A stretch of 64,000 nucleotides of DNA from Empedobacter sedimenti. Its GTDB lineage: Bacteria > Bacteroidota > Bacteroidia > Flavobacteriales > Weeksellaceae. This document shows, in pieces, positions 9,692 through 19,123 of this stretch; position 1 is the stretch's first letter; each line of letters opens with the position of its first letter. A model generated the notes under the pieces. It had not been told where the DNA came from. It saw only the letters and a program-made list of their open reading frames with translations, and did not search any database. The position numbers were made by a program, and so were the translations under genes. Location: positions 62,001 to 126,000 of the forward strand of contig NZ_JASCQG010000007.1 of the NCBI RefSeq assembly GCF_030005555.1. Reading direction: 5' to 3'.

Positions 9692-10540
9692 TTAATTTTT
9701 AAAATTTAGTGATTGAGTAAGAATCTCGTCTTGATTAAGCGTAAAAGTTGTCATCAAATCATTAGGAAGAAATAACATACTTTCTCCAGATTTAGACAAT
9801 TCTCTCTTAATATTTTTGTTCCATCTTAATAAATCATTTTCGTTTATATTCAGAAATTTAGCAATAACTTCAAGGTTATAAGCTGAATTAATTTGTGTTG
9901 AAGAAAGACTGAAATCAATTTTTTCGGGTACAAATGGTTTGTAAACCATTACAGCTCCACCACTAGATGTTCCATAATAATCATCTAAAACTTCACTTAA
10001 TTCTCCTGAAGCATAGCTTGCATTCAAGTATTTCTGAACGTGATTAATTGTTTCATTTGGTAAATATTGGTAAAAGTCAGTGTATTTTTTTGACCCAGCT
10101 CTGTCCATCGCTTTCTGTACATTTCCTTCTCCACAATTATATGCTGCAACAACTGTAACCCAATTGCCATATTTATTGTAAAGATTAATCAAAGAGTTCG
10201 TTACAGCTTTTGTACTTCTGTAAATATCTGTACGATCTTTTTCTGTCAATCCATATTCGCTTGCATGAGCTGTCATAAATTGCCATACACCTTTTGCGCC
10301 AGCTGTAGAAACTGTATTTGGATTAAAATGAGACTCAATGAAAGCTAAATTTTTCAAGTGTCTTGGTAATCCTTTCTCTTGCAAAGAGTATTCTATAAAT
10401 GATACAACGTCTTTGTTGCTATTGATTACACTTTTGTATCGTTTTACGCTATTTTCCGACGTATCTGTTGCTCCTAAACTTTGAGCATTTATACAAAACG
10501 GAATTGCTGCGAGAGCAATGACGAATAAATTTTTTAACAT
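9692..10540 (-). CDS. Periplasmic lytic transglycosylase of the T6SS locus (SLT plus LysM-like)
   Basis: 282 residues with a signal peptide (1-19, ending INAQ). An SLT/MltD-type transglycosylase domain covers about residues 45-180: catalytic Glu69 in LAFIESHFNP, then AGAKGVWQFM and VVAAYNCGEGNV. The C-terminal region (about 215-265: LEVIAKFLNINENDLLRWN) resembles a LysM repeat. It would cleave peptidoglycan glycan strands, probably to open a path for the T6SS trans-envelope complex. The gene is embedded between tssH (22-bp gap) and tssE, which supports a dedicated role. The enzyme class is clear; the T6SS role is inferred from position. Confidence 0.88.
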   Translation of the reverse strand: MLKNLFVIALAAIPFCINAQSLGATDTSENSVKRYKSVINSNKDVVSFIEYSLQEKGLPRHLKNLAFIESHFNPNTVSTAGAKGVWQFMTAHASEYGLTEKDRTDIYRSTKAVTNSLINLYNKYGNWVTVVAAYNCGEGNVQKAMDRAGSKKYTDFYQYLPNETINHVQKYLNASYASGELSEVLDDYYGTSSGGAVMVYKPFVPEKIDFSLSSTQINSAYNLEVIAKFLNINENDLLRWNKNIKRELSKSGESMLFLPNDLMTTFTLNQDEILTQSLNFKN

Positions 10541-10562
10541 AGTAAGTAGAGAGGTTTATGTT

Positions 10563-13055
10563 TTATTTTTTAGTATCCGAAATTTTCCATTTAAGTTCTT
10601 GATTCTTTTTATTTAAATCTAAATTGATCGTTTGTCCAGCTTTTACTTCTTCGCGAACAATCATTTTAGAAATTGGACGTGCTATCTGAGTTCTAATCAC
10701 ACCAGAAATTTGTCTTGCACCATATTTACTACTAAAACCGTTTGTAGCTAAGTGTTTGATTGCTTCCTTAGAAATAGAAAACTCCATATTCATGCGAGAT
10801 AATGAATTAATCAATGATTTTAATTGAATTGAGAAAATCATTTCTGCCATTTCTTCTGTAATTGGAGCAAACGGAATAATTTCTGTTATACGAGCCAAGA
10901 ATTCTGGTCTGAAACGTCCTGAATCAGTCATGATTTTCATTAAATTAGAAGATGCTGGAATTTCTTTTCTTTCAAAATATTTCACGATTTCTTCACTTCC
11001 GATATTCGAAGTGAAAAGGATCAATGAATTACTGAAATCGCCTTCTTTCCCTAATTTATCATGTACTTTTCCTTCGTCCATAATCTGTAAGAAAACGTCA
11101 AAAACAGATGTGTGTGCTTTTTCTATTTCATCAAATAATACAACCGAATAAGGTTGCTGACGAATTTTGTTTACCAACATTCCGCCTTCTTCGTAACCAA
11201 CGTAACCAGGAGGCGCTCCGTATAATAAAGCTGCCGAATGTTCTTCTTTAAACTCAGACATATCGAAACGAATCATTGCTTTTTCGTCGTTAAACAATAA
11301 TTCTGCAATAGATTTGGCTAACTCAGTTTTTCCTGTTCCTGTTGGACCAAGTAAGAAGAACGAACCAATTGGTTGTCCAGGTTTGTTTAAACCGCTTCGG
11401 TTTTCGATAATGGCATCTGAAAGAATTTTCAATGCATGATTTTGACCAACCACACGATTTGTTAGTAATTCTTCCATGTTTAGTAATTTTTCTTTCTCTT
11501 GAGATTGAATTTTACCAATAGGAATATTCGTTTTGGCTGCCATTACAGCTGCCATTTCCATTTTACCAACTTTTTCTCTTTTTACGGCTGCGTGTTGTAT
11601 AAGTTCATCAAAAGTAGAATCGATGATTTTTTCGATTTCTTCGATACTCATTTTGTTATCCAAAACGTGTTGTTCTACAAGCGAACCCCACAAAATTGGA
11701 CTCAATTTATTTTTTAGTAAATTATATTGCCAAATTAATTCGTCTATCTTAAATTCGTCATTCGACAAATCTTCTTTTAAGGTTTCGTAATTCTTTTTCC
11801 AATCCGCTAATTCTTTCTCTGATAATTCATCTAACATCTTGATAGAAGCCATTGTTCTATCCAATAAATCAATTGCAGAATCGGGTAGTTTTTTACCTTT
11901 TGCATAACGTTTTGCTAAACGAATACACTCTGGTAAAGCTGTTTTATCGACCTCTATTTTGTGATGATTGGTATAACCATCTAGCAAAACTTCGATCATT
12001 TTAACACAGGTTGCATCGTCTGGTTCTTCGACAACTAAAACCTCAAAACGACGATCAAAAGCGCGTTCCGGCTCTATAATTTTACGATATTCTTCTTGTG
12101 TTGTTGCACCAATAACAGTAATTTCTCCTCGAGCTAATTCTGGTTTCAGAAGATTAGCTACATTACCTGCTGTTCCTTTCGGGTCGAGAAGTGAGTGAAT
12201 TTCATCAATAAATAAAATTGCTTTATTCATTTGTTTACATTCGTTAATCACTTTTTTTAAGCGATCTTCTATTTCTCCTTTATATGATGTTCCGGCAAGC
12301 AAAGAACCTGTATCCAGTTCTAATAATGTTGCTTCTTGTAACATTTCTGGAACATTGGAATTGTTTATTTCGTTCGCGAAACCTTCAATTAATGCTGTTT
12401 TACCAACACCAGGTTCACCAACAATAATTACGTTTGGCTTTGTACGACGACAAAGAATTTCGACTAAATTTCTTAATTCTTTATCACGTCCAACAATATT
12501 GTCTAATTTACCATCTTTAGCTTGTTGAGTTTTATCTATACAATAACTATTAATTGATGGGAATTTTGAATTATCAAGAGAATTGTTTCCTAAGAGTTGT
12601 TCTTCTACAGATGTTATTTTACCATCATCATTTCTGAAAAGATTAAGAATTTCATGTTCTCTTAATGGCAATGATTTTAACTCTTGTGTTGTGTAAGCAA
12701 CATTTGCTTTTGTTATACTTGCTAATAAACAGATAGGAGAGATCTCGTCTAAGCCTAATTTAACACGAATTTCGTCTGCTTCTTCTAGAATGGTATCTAT
12801 TTGATCATTTGGAAGAGCTTCGTTCGGTAAATGAGCTGTTTTTGGGTATTCTTCGATTCTTACATCAGCCCAGTCGTAGATATAGTTGGGATCTTTATCA
12901 ATAGAAGTTAAAAAATCTCTAAGACCAATGTCTTTGTGCATAAGTGCCATCATTATATGTGATGGACCATAGGTTGCATTATAATTTTCTCTTGCGATAG
13001 ATTGCGCAATATGAAAAATCTGTTTAATAGTATCGTTACTTATTAAAACACTCAT
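10563..13055 (-). CDS. tssH: T6SS sheath-recycling AAA+ ATPase TssH (ClpV)
   Basis: 830 residues with ClpB/ClpV architecture. A Clp-N domain (1-150) is followed by AAA1 with Walker A GEPGVGKT near residue 212 and Walker [12 protein letters not shown] middle coiled region comes next, then AAA2 with GPTGTGKT near residue 569 and LFDEIEKAH, and a ClpB small C-terminal domain. In T6SS this ATPase disassembles contracted TssBC sheaths. It is the first gene of the minus arm, transcribed from the 170-bp divergent region. A ClpB housekeeping role is unlikely given the T6SS context and a degenerate middle domain. Confidence 0.92.
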   Translation of the reverse strand: MSVLISNDTIKQIFHIAQSIARENYNATYGPSHIMMALMHKDIGLRDFLTSIDKDPNYIYDWADVRIEEYPKTAHLPNEALPNDQIDTILEEADEIRVKLGLDEISPICLLASITKANVAYTTQELKSLPLREHEILNLFRNDDGKITSVEEQLLGNNSLDNSKFPSINSYCIDKTQQAKDGKLDNIVGRDKELRNLVEILCRRTKPNVIIVGEPGVGKTALIEGFANEINNSNVPEMLQEATLLELDTGSLLAGTSYKGEIEDRLKKVINECKQMNKAILFIDEIHSLLDPKGTAGNVANLLKPELARGEITVIGATTQEEYRKIIEPERAFDRRFEVLVVEEPDDATCVKMIEVLLDGYTNHHKIEVDKTALPECIRLAKRYAKGKKLPDSAIDLLDRTMASIKMLDELSEKELADWKKNYETLKEDLSNDEFKIDELIWQYNLLKNKLSPILWGSLVEQHVLDNKMSIEEIEKIIDSTFDELIQHAAVKREKVGKMEMAAVMAAKTNIPIGKIQSQEKEKLLNMEELLTNRVVGQNHALKILSDAIIENRSGLNKPGQPIGSFFLLGPTGTGKTELAKSIAELLFNDEKAMIRFDMSEFKEEHSAALLYGAPPGYVGYEEGGMLVNKIRQQPYSVVLFDEIEKAHTSVFDVFLQIMDEGKVHDKLGKEGDFSNSLILFTSNIGSEEIVKYFERKEIPASSNLMKIMTDSGRFRPEFLARITEIIPFAPITEEMAEMIFSIQLKSLINSLSRMNMEFSISKEAIKHLATNGFSSKYGARQISGVIRTQIARPISKMIVREEVKAGQTINLDLNKKNQELKWKISDTKK

Positions 13056-13114
13056 AAAGTAAAATTAGGTTAGTAGATAAAATTGATGAAGTATGAGCTT
13101 CTCAACTTTAGTTT

Positions 13115-13122
13115 CAAAGCTA
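13115..13122 (-). promoter_or_regulatory. -7 box for the minus T6SS arm
   Basis: The minus strand reads TAGCTTTG, an exact match to the Bacteroidota TAnnTTTG element. Transcription would start near 13108, about 50 bases before the tssH start. A convincing -33 box was not seen. Confidence 0.55.
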
Positions 13123-13225
13123 CAATTATTTTTTAGAAATAAAAACATAATATTAATTATCAAAATCTTATTTATACTGCTAGTTTTTTTTTATATTAGC
13201 CTAAATTTATATTCTCTACCTAACC

Positions 13226-13897
13226 ATGAATACTAAATCTGCAATGATTACGAAGTTTTCTATTGCTGAAAATGACTTTTATTTTAAACAGTTTTTAGTA
13301 AAAATGCTTCAAGAAAATCCATTTTACGAAATCGTGAGCGATTGTAATAATGGAAGTGAATTGATAAATAGACTCTATCGAAAACAAGAAGACGTATTTA
13401 TTATCAATCTTTTTATGCCAATTATTAGTGGTATAGAAGCTATAAAAATTATTCGAAAAACGAATAATACTACGCCAATTTTGACCTATTCTTCAACTTA
13501 TCAAGAGGATATGGCTGATTTACTGAATGATATTCCAAATGTTTTTTATTGTCAAAAAAATAGCATCATTATAAAAGATATTCTAAGTAATTGTATTTTG
13601 AATAAGAATACAAATTATGAGGATTATAAGAAAGAATGGGCTGGACAATCTTTAGCTGTAAAGGATTATATGGCACGTCAGCAAGAAAATCAACAAGAAC
13701 TATCAGTAACAGAAATACAGATTATTAAACTTTGTTATGAAGGTTTTAGTAACAAAGAAATAGGTGATCGTATCAATTTGAGTGGTCGAACCGTGGATAC
13801 GTATATTAATCGATTGACGGAACGACTTGAACTGAAAAGTAAAATAGATTTAATCCGATATTGTGTTGAACACGGCTATTACAATACAAGTATATAA
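13226..13897 (+). CDS. LuxR-type regulator with degenerate receiver domain (T6SS locus)
   Basis: 223 residues. An N-terminal CheY-like receiver covers about 8-125 and a C-terminal LuxR/GerE helix-turn-helix about 158-222 (LSVTEIQIIKLCYEGFSNKE, then GRTVDTYINRL). The position normally held by the phospho-acceptor Asp is Asn61 (IINLFMP). The acidic pair is Glu15-Asn16 instead of Asp-Asp, while Lys at YCQKN is kept. Phosphorylation-independent control is therefore likely. It starts the plus T6SS arm 19 bp before the next gene and faces the tssH promoter, so it is the obvious candidate regulator of both arms. A second Met (residue 7) is an alternative start. Confidence 0.87.
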   Translation: MNTKSAMITKFSIAENDFYFKQFLVKMLQENPFYEIVSDCNNGSELINRLYRKQEDVFIINLFMPIISGIEAIKIIRKTNNTTPILTYSSTYQEDMADLLNDIPNVFYCQKNSIIIKDILSNCILNKNTNYEDYKKEWAGQSLAVKDYMARQQENQQELSVTEIQIIKLCYEGFSNKEIGDRINLSGRTVDTYINRLTERLELKSKIDLIRYCVEHGYYNTSI

Positions 13898-13916
13898 ACT
13901 CTTAACCTAAAACATA

Positions 13917-14423
13917 ATGACTACTACTGGCCAACAAAAACTAAACAAAAAAGACGTAAGAAAAGGAACACTACATTTCTTTTTGTCCTTTATCATCTTG
14001 TGTTTTTTCTCTTTTTTCTCAATCTTTTTATTTTTTAAAAGTTCTGAAGTTCAGAAAGATAATATTCAATCTGAGTTAGAGCATTATCGTAATATCATAA
14101 GTCGTAATGAGATTTTGAAATCTAAGTTAGATACGGTTTATATTAAAATGGATAAGCTTTCGAAAAAACAAGTTGAAAACGAAATATTCTTACGTAATTC
14201 TTTGGTTCGTGATATAAAAGAATGCCAAATTGTGATGGGAGAAGATAGTATAAAAGAGTTTAAGCAATATGCTTCTCTAGTTAGAAATCTTAGAAAGATT
14301 GTCGAATTTAAAAGTGAAATGATGACGACAACTCATGAAGAAGAGATCGCTTTACGAGATTTGAAAGAATGTAATAGTAAAGTTACGGAACTGAATAAAA
14401 TTTTATCTCGATATACTCAATAA
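13917..14423 (+). CDS. T6SS-iii membrane-anchored coiled-coil protein (TssO-family candidate)
   Basis: 168 residues. A charged cytoplasmic N-terminus (1-20), a single phenylalanine-rich membrane helix (about 21-43) and a long Lys/Glu-rich periplasmic helical part fit the small inner-membrane components (TssO/TssQ type) of subtype iii systems. It lies between the regulator and a second protein of identical length and topology, upstream of tssR. Which Tss name applies cannot be settled by eye; TssO-like is my best guess. The gap to the next gene is 17 bp. Confidence 0.6.
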   Translation: MTTTGQQKLNKKDVRKGTLHFFLSFIILCFFSFFSIFLFFKSSEVQKDNIQSELEHYRNIISRNEILKSKLDTVYIKMDKLSKKQVENEIFLRNSLVRDIKECQIVMGEDSIKEFKQYASLVRNLRKIVEFKSEMMTTTHEEEIALRDLKECNSKVTELNKILSRYTQ

Positions 14424-14440
14424 TTATTAAATAACTACCT

Positions 14441-14947
14441 ATGCAAGTACAAATTACATTATCAAAAAAGGAGAAAAGACATTATTTTTCTTATCTATTA
14501 GCTATGTTATTCTTTGTTTCGATTTTGTTGACAGTTGTTTTTATCAAAAATTTTGAGTCACCATTTACAAATCGAGATTTTATTACGATACAAACTCTTA
14601 ACGAAAAAAATAAGTTTGACGAACAGCAGGATTTAGCACAACCAATTCTGGATAGTACTTTTGTTAAAATTGACAAACTTAAATTAGATAATAAGAATTC
14701 ATTAAAAGGCTATGAATTAGAAAATAGTATTAGTGATATTGCTAATTATTTTGAATTGAGTTCTACGAAAGATCAACGAAAAGATTCTTATCTACTGGTT
14801 GCTAAATACTATAAAATGTATTTAGATGATAAAAAGTTTGAAGCAATCAGAAAAGATAATGTCGGAATCTATAAAAAACAGTTCGAAGAATGTTCTATCG
14901 GATATCAAACTAAACAACAACAAATTATTCAATTATCAAATAAATAG
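14441..14947 (+). CDS. T6SS-iii single-pass membrane protein (TssO-like)
   Basis: 168 residues with LSKKEKRHYFSYLLAMLF leading into one membrane helix (about 15-36) and a mostly helical periplasmic domain. The 'KKE...F..Fl' start followed by one helix and FESPF resembles TssO, an inner-membrane ring component of the Bacteroidota T6SS. It mirrors the preceding gene in length and layout, so the two may be distant paralogues or TssO and TssQ. The start codon follows the previous stop by 17 bp; the plus arm is plainly one transcript. Confidence 0.62.
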   Translation: MQVQITLSKKEKRHYFSYLLAMLFFVSILLTVVFIKNFESPFTNRDFITIQTLNEKNKFDEQQDLAQPILDSTFVKIDKLKLDNKNSLKGYELENSISDIANYFELSSTKDQRKDSYLLVAKYYKMYLDDKKFEAIRKDNVGIYKKQFEECSIGYQTKQQQIIQLSNK

Positions 14948-14994
14948 AAAAAAAACTTTATAATAATAATCAATCAACTAAAACTTACCAAAGG

Positions 14995-15912
14995 ATGAAT
15001 TACATTCAGAAAAACAAAACGAATATAATGATTGGGGTTACAGCATTATCCGTAATAGGAATATTATTGTATCTGTGGCTTCAGAATAGAAATAATATAA
15101 ATTCAGAAGACATAAACGCGCAAGTTTATCCAAATACGATTAATGTAGGCGATTCTTTAATTTTTAAAGATAATACTGATAATGCCAAAACAATCAAATG
15201 GGATTTTGGTGATGGCTTTACATCAGATGACAAAAGTGGTGTACACTTTTTTAAGAAACCAGGATATTATCAAGTTAATGTATTGATTAATAATAAATAT
15301 CCTAAGACTTTTCCTATATTAGTTTCGACAAAAATAGAACAACCTAAACCTGGAGAAATAACACCTACTTTAATAGAAGCACCATCTGAAGTTTTACAAT
15401 TAGCTAATGTCTTATTTACTACAAATAATACGACAGCAAAAGAATTTAGATGGAAATTTGGAGAAACTGGAGGAATAGACTCATTTGATCGCAATCCTTC
15501 TTATTCGTATAAAAAACCAGGAGATTATCTTGTTACTTTATATACAAATGAACAAGTTGAAGGAATAACACATCGTATTAAGGTGATTAAAACTGTTGGA
15601 ATAATAGAGACTGGTCCTATTGTTCCGAAGGTTGAAATAGATCCTACAATTGCAATTAACAACGATTTTAAATATCATTTACAACAAATAGCGAATGGTA
15701 AAGACTTTAATGAGCATTATAACTATTTATTACGCACTTATTTATGTAACAAAGATAATGCGCAAGTTGTAGCTAATGATAAAAACGGCAATTTCTACTA
15801 TTATACTACTGGTTTACAGTTTGATAAAAATAATGCAATCAATGAAGTGAAGGTTACTTTAGATAAAAATATCAATTGTGTAAATAAAGTAGAAGTAAAA
15901 CAAAGCAAATAA
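14995..15912 (+). CDS. T6SS-iii PKD-domain membrane protein (TssP candidate)
   Basis: 305 residues. One membrane helix (about 11-30) is followed by two PKD-like beta-sandwich modules: IKWDFGDGFTSD near residues 62-74 with PGYYQVNVLI, and EFRWKFGE near 150 with PGDYLVTLYTNE. A unique C-terminal domain follows. The protein is anchored in the inner membrane with a periplasmic bulk. By position between the TssO-like gene and tssR it is the likely TssP. The PKD fold is clear; the Tss name is inferred from gene order. Confidence 0.68.
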   Translation: MNYIQKNKTNIMIGVTALSVIGILLYLWLQNRNNINSEDINAQVYPNTINVGDSLIFKDNTDNAKTIKWDFGDGFTSDDKSGVHFFKKPGYYQVNVLINNKYPKTFPILVSTKIEQPKPGEITPTLIEAPSEVLQLANVLFTTNNTTAKEFRWKFGETGGIDSFDRNPSYSYKKPGDYLVTLYTNEQVEGITHRIKVIKTVGIIETGPIVPKVEIDPTIAINNDFKYHLQQIANGKDFNEHYNYLLRTYLCNKDNAQVVANDKNGNFYYYTTGLQFDKNNAINEVKVTLDKNINCVNKVEVKQSK

Positions 15913-15921
15913 TAACCACCT

Positions 15922-18300
15922 ATGAAAAAAATAATCTTACCATTAACACTTATACTTCTTACATCTAATTTATTAACAAGTTGTAGTGTTAAATTACCTG
16001 CTCAACGAACGCCAAATCAATCTGTTTATGGTTTTATTGAAGAGACAAAAGTGATTGATGGTTATCCTAAAAAAAATGCACCATGGGTAGTTATCTCTGA
16101 TCGTGAGAATAATACCGTTTATATGGATAAAAGTGACCAGAAATCTCCAAAAGAGCTTAAGTTTTTGGAGCCACTTTTAGTGTTAAAACACAATAAATCA
16201 AATGGCTTAGTAAAAGTAGCTGAATATGTTTCGGATGCTTTGATGAAGAAAACGCCTAAAAAATCTATTAAATCTTATGGTTGGATTCCAGAAGATCAAT
16301 TGTTATTATGGACAAAGGCTTTAAAAAATCAAGATAATGGTTTTACAGTTAAAGCATCCTTAGTTCCTAATAATATGGATGTGATGAAAACAGGAGATAA
16401 GTATTTAGCAAATGATTCTGTAATTGTCTATACATCACCAACTTTAACACAAGCAACAAAAAAGAAACTGCCTATTGGTCAACTTGTTTACATTTATAAA
16501 CAATCAGAAAATAATAAACGATACTTAATTGGTAAATCTCCTGAAATTAATATTGATAGCTATGAAGATAATGTTTATGGTTGGATAAGCTCTAATATGG
16601 TTTCTTATTGGGGAGAGAAATCTGCTATTAAAATCGCGAATCAAGAAAATTATGATTCGATTGTAAATAAAATTGCAATTAATCGAGTAGTTGTTGATCC
16701 GTCAAATAGAAATAATTATCTTTTAAAAAATGTTTATTCTGAAAAACCATTGGAACGAATTATTCCAATTTCTTTGAAGGATGCAGAACAAACAGAAAAA
16801 GGCAAGTTAAAATATTATACAAATGTTTTAGATTACAGTAAAAACTTTGTTTACAATGTTGCTGGTAAACAAATCTATTATAATCGATACAAAGAAATTA
16901 TCACTGAGAATAAGAACTTAAATGTTGTATTTGCACTAGATATTAGTGCTCAAAACGCGAAGAGTGGAGCTATTGCAAAATCTGTTTTTCAAGATTTTCA
17001 GGTTAAACTAAGTAATTTAAGTTATTATAAAAATATCAAATATGGTGTTGTTTTGTATAAAAACAATTCATGTGGAGATAATTTAGCCGTTTCAGAGTTG
17101 TCAGATAATTTGGATGTTATTTCAAAATTTATTGATACTAAATCTAAAGAAATGAAATGTAACGGTCCAAGTGGACAACCATATCAATTAGGTTTAGCTG
17201 CTGCTGGAAATTTATTAAGTGATTATCCTGATCAAACAAATATTGTTGTAGCAATTGGTTCTACAGCTTCTGCAAGTGCTGGCGTTTCTGATGCAATTCT
17301 TAAATTGTCGCAAGCGAGAGCTAAAGTTGTTGCTTTTCAAACAATTTCTGGATCAGAATCTGAATTTAATAATTTCGTTTTAGCTTCAGAAAATGTTATT
17401 ACCAATACAGCGAAAAATGTAGCAAAACTAAAAATGGATAAAATTGTTGATCAAAATGAGGTTACAAATAAAAATAACTACAATTTGGTTGGTAATGATG
17501 ATGGTTTTTATTCATTAGATTTTCCGAAAACAAGTATGACACAAGGTTTTGTTATTTATCCTAAAAAAGGAGAAATGGCATCAAATAATTTACTTGCAAA
17601 AGCGATGGATAGTATTACAGCTCAGGTTACTTATGAAAATAAGGAAGTTGATGCATCATTAACAAAATACTTTAAATCAAAAGTAGGAGTGTCTAAAACA
17701 GAAATTAAACCAAATTTTAGAGGTTTATATCCTGGTGCTCCAAATCCAGTTCCAGCAGAATTTGCTACAAACTTTGTAACATTAGATAATCCATTTTTAT
17801 TAAAAGGTCAAATTGATAAAAACTTAAAATATAGTCCGTTAATTGATCGTGGAATTTTGATTTCATCAGAAGAATACGAGAGTTTACGTCAGCTTTATTT
17901 AAATATTTATCATGAGACAATTATTAAGAATAGAGATTTTAATCAAAGTGTTGCGATTAAACGTTATATGAAGATTATAAAAGATAATTATACAACGTTA
18001 AAAGATTTTCAGCCAAAAGATTTAAGTAAAAAAACAATGGCTTATGCAATTGCGTCTAGTACTGGTTATGACACGTATAATGAAGATATTATGACACAGT
18101 ATACATTAGCAAATTGGAGAAAGAAGAGTGTTATTGATCCAGCTATTGTAAAAGAGTATTTTGATAATTATAAAGTGTTAGCAGATAGAATGCTAGAGAA
18201 TAAAAACAATAAGAAAATTTTAATTCAACAAAACGGAGAAACGTACTATTGGTTAAATCAATATTTTTTACCAAATCTGTACAATATTCACGTTGAATAA
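15922..18300 (+). CDS. tssR: T6SS-iii outer-membrane lipoprotein TssR (vWA-containing)
   Basis: 792 residues. It is a lipoprotein with the cleavage site at Cys21 (LLTSC). Two SH3-like modules end in matching YGWIPEDQLLLW and YGWISSNMVSYW motifs. A von Willebrand A-like domain starts near residue 335 (LNVVFALDISAQNAKSG), in which the MIDAS-type serine pattern DxSxS is kept only as DISAQ. A helical C-terminal third follows. TssR is the large Bacteroidota-specific component thought to span from the outer membrane to TssNQOP. Last gene of the plus arm, 9 bp after the PKD gene, followed by a strong terminator. Confidence 0.88.
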   Translation: MKKIILPLTLILLTSNLLTSCSVKLPAQRTPNQSVYGFIEETKVIDGYPKKNAPWVVISDRENNTVYMDKSDQKSPKELKFLEPLLVLKHNKSNGLVKVAEYVSDALMKKTPKKSIKSYGWIPEDQLLLWTKALKNQDNGFTVKASLVPNNMDVMKTGDKYLANDSVIVYTSPTLTQATKKKLPIGQLVYIYKQSENNKRYLIGKSPEINIDSYEDNVYGWISSNMVSYWGEKSAIKIANQENYDSIVNKIAINRVVVDPSNRNNYLLKNVYSEKPLERIIPISLKDAEQTEKGKLKYYTNVLDYSKNFVYNVAGKQIYYNRYKEIITENKNLNVVFALDISAQNAKSGAIAKSVFQDFQVKLSNLSYYKNIKYGVVLYKNNSCGDNLAVSELSDNLDVISKFIDTKSKEMKCNGPSGQPYQLGLAAAGNLLSDYPDQTNIVVAIGSTASASAGVSDAILKLSQARAKVVAFQTISGSESEFNNFVLASENVITNTAKNVAKLKMDKIVDQNEVTNKNNYNLVGNDDGFYSLDFPKTSMTQGFVIYPKKGEMASNNLLAKAMDSITAQVTYENKEVDASLTKYFKSKVGVSKTEIKPNFRGLYPGAPNPVPAEFATNFVTLDNPFLLKGQIDKNLKYSPLIDRGILISSEEYESLRQLYLNIYHETIIKNRDFNQSVAIKRYMKIIKDNYTTLKDFQPKDLSKKTMAYAIASSTGYDTYNEDIMTQYTLANWRKKSVIDPAIVKEYFDNYKVLADRMLENKNNKKILIQQNGETYYWLNQYFLPNLYNIHVE

Positions 18301-18330
18301 AATACATCTGAATATTTTTTTTGCAAAAGA

Positions 18331-18364
18331 AAGCATCTTGTCATTTGGCAAGATGCTTTTTGTT
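18331..18364 (+). terminator. Terminator after tssR
   Basis: Perfect 10-bp stem AAGCATCTTG / CAAGATGCTT with an 8-base loop and a following T-rich run. It ends the plus T6SS arm. Confidence 0.85.
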
Positions 18365-18367
18365 TAG

Positions 18368-18385
18368 ATTAGAATGTCATTAGAA
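18368..18385 (+). promoter_or_regulatory. Direct-repeat operator ATTAGAA-N4-ATTAGAA
   Basis: Two identical heptamers with an 11-bp period (18368-18374 and 18379-18385) lie 15 bp upstream of the -33 TTG of the OmpR-type regulator promoter. OmpR-family dimers bind head-to-tail repeats at this spacing. The same repeat, on the other strand, precedes the efflux operon at 20464-20481. Confidence 0.55.
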
Positions 18386-18400
18386 ATTAAAGATTGTAAA

Positions 18401-18429
18401 TTGTATTGCTTTCAAAATGAGTAATTTTG
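18401..18429 (+). promoter_or_regulatory. Promoter of the two-component genes
   Basis: TTG at 18401-18403 and TAATTTTG at 18422-18429, separated by 18 bp, match the Bacteroidota -33/-7 consensus. Transcription would begin about 10 bases before the ATG at 18446. Confidence 0.65.
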
Positions 18430-18445
18430 CTAAAAGCAATGATTT

Positions 18446-19120
18446 ATGCAGATATTGGTAATTGAAGATGATAAAAGAATAAGTGACTTTTTAATCAAAG
18501 GATTAGAAGAGAATTCTCATTTAGTGACTTTATGTAAAGATGCCGAATCTGTTTTGGAGCATTTTACAACGATTCAGTTCGATTTGATTATTTGCGATAT
18601 TATGTTACCTAAAATGGATGGTATTCAGTTAGTTCAAACGCTGCGTTACAAGGCTGTAAACACACCAATATTAATGTTAAGCGCTTTAAATACCGTACAA
18701 GATAAAGTTTCTGCTTTAGATTATGGTGCGGATGACTACATTACGAAACCTTTTCATTTTGACGAATTATTATCACGTATTAATGCACTAACAAGACGTA
18801 GTCAAATTAATAAAATGAGTTCAGAACCTAATAAAATTGAGTTAGGTGATTTGATGATTGACTTGGATCAGTACAAAGTATTAGTAAATAACCAAGAAGT
18901 TGATTTATCTCCTCGCGAATATAAACTACTTATTTATTTAATAGAAAATAGAGAAAAAACGGTAACAAGAGTACAAATATTGAATGCTGTTTGGGGAATT
19001 ACGTTCGATAATCACACCAATGTAGTGGATGTTTATATCTCATATCTAAGAAATAAAATAGAAAAGAATTATAAATACATTTATACTGTAAAAGGTGTTG
19101 GGTATTTATTTAAAGTTTAG
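18446..19120 (+). CDS. OmpR-family response regulator
   Basis: 224 residues. The receiver domain covers 1-120 (acidic pair EDD at 7-9, phospho-acceptor Asp51 in CDIMLPKMDG, Lys in YITKPF). A winged-helix DNA-binding domain follows (LSPREYKLLIYLIENREKTV, with VDVYISYLRNKIEK and TVKGVGYLF at the end). It is encoded 3 bp before its histidine kinase and directly upstream of a TolC/adaptor/RND operon whose promoter carries the same direct repeat. It is therefore probably the CusR/CopR-like activator of metal efflux and of itself. The metal signal cannot be read from sequence. Confidence 0.92.
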   Translation: MQILVIEDDKRISDFLIKGLEENSHLVTLCKDAESVLEHFTTIQFDLIICDIMLPKMDGIQLVQTLRYKAVNTPILMLSALNTVQDKVSALDYGADDYITKPFHFDELLSRINALTRRSQINKMSSEPNKIELGDLMIDLDQYKVLVNNQEVDLSPREYKLLIYLIENREKTVTRVQILNAVWGITFDNHTNVVDVYISYLRNKIEKNYKYIYTVKGVGYLFKV

Positions 19121-19123
19121 TGT

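Noticed and set aside
9692-10540. The transglycosylase as a T6SS effector
   Set aside because: It has its own Sec signal peptide and sits among structural genes with no immunity gene beside it, so a self-acting envelope role is more likely.
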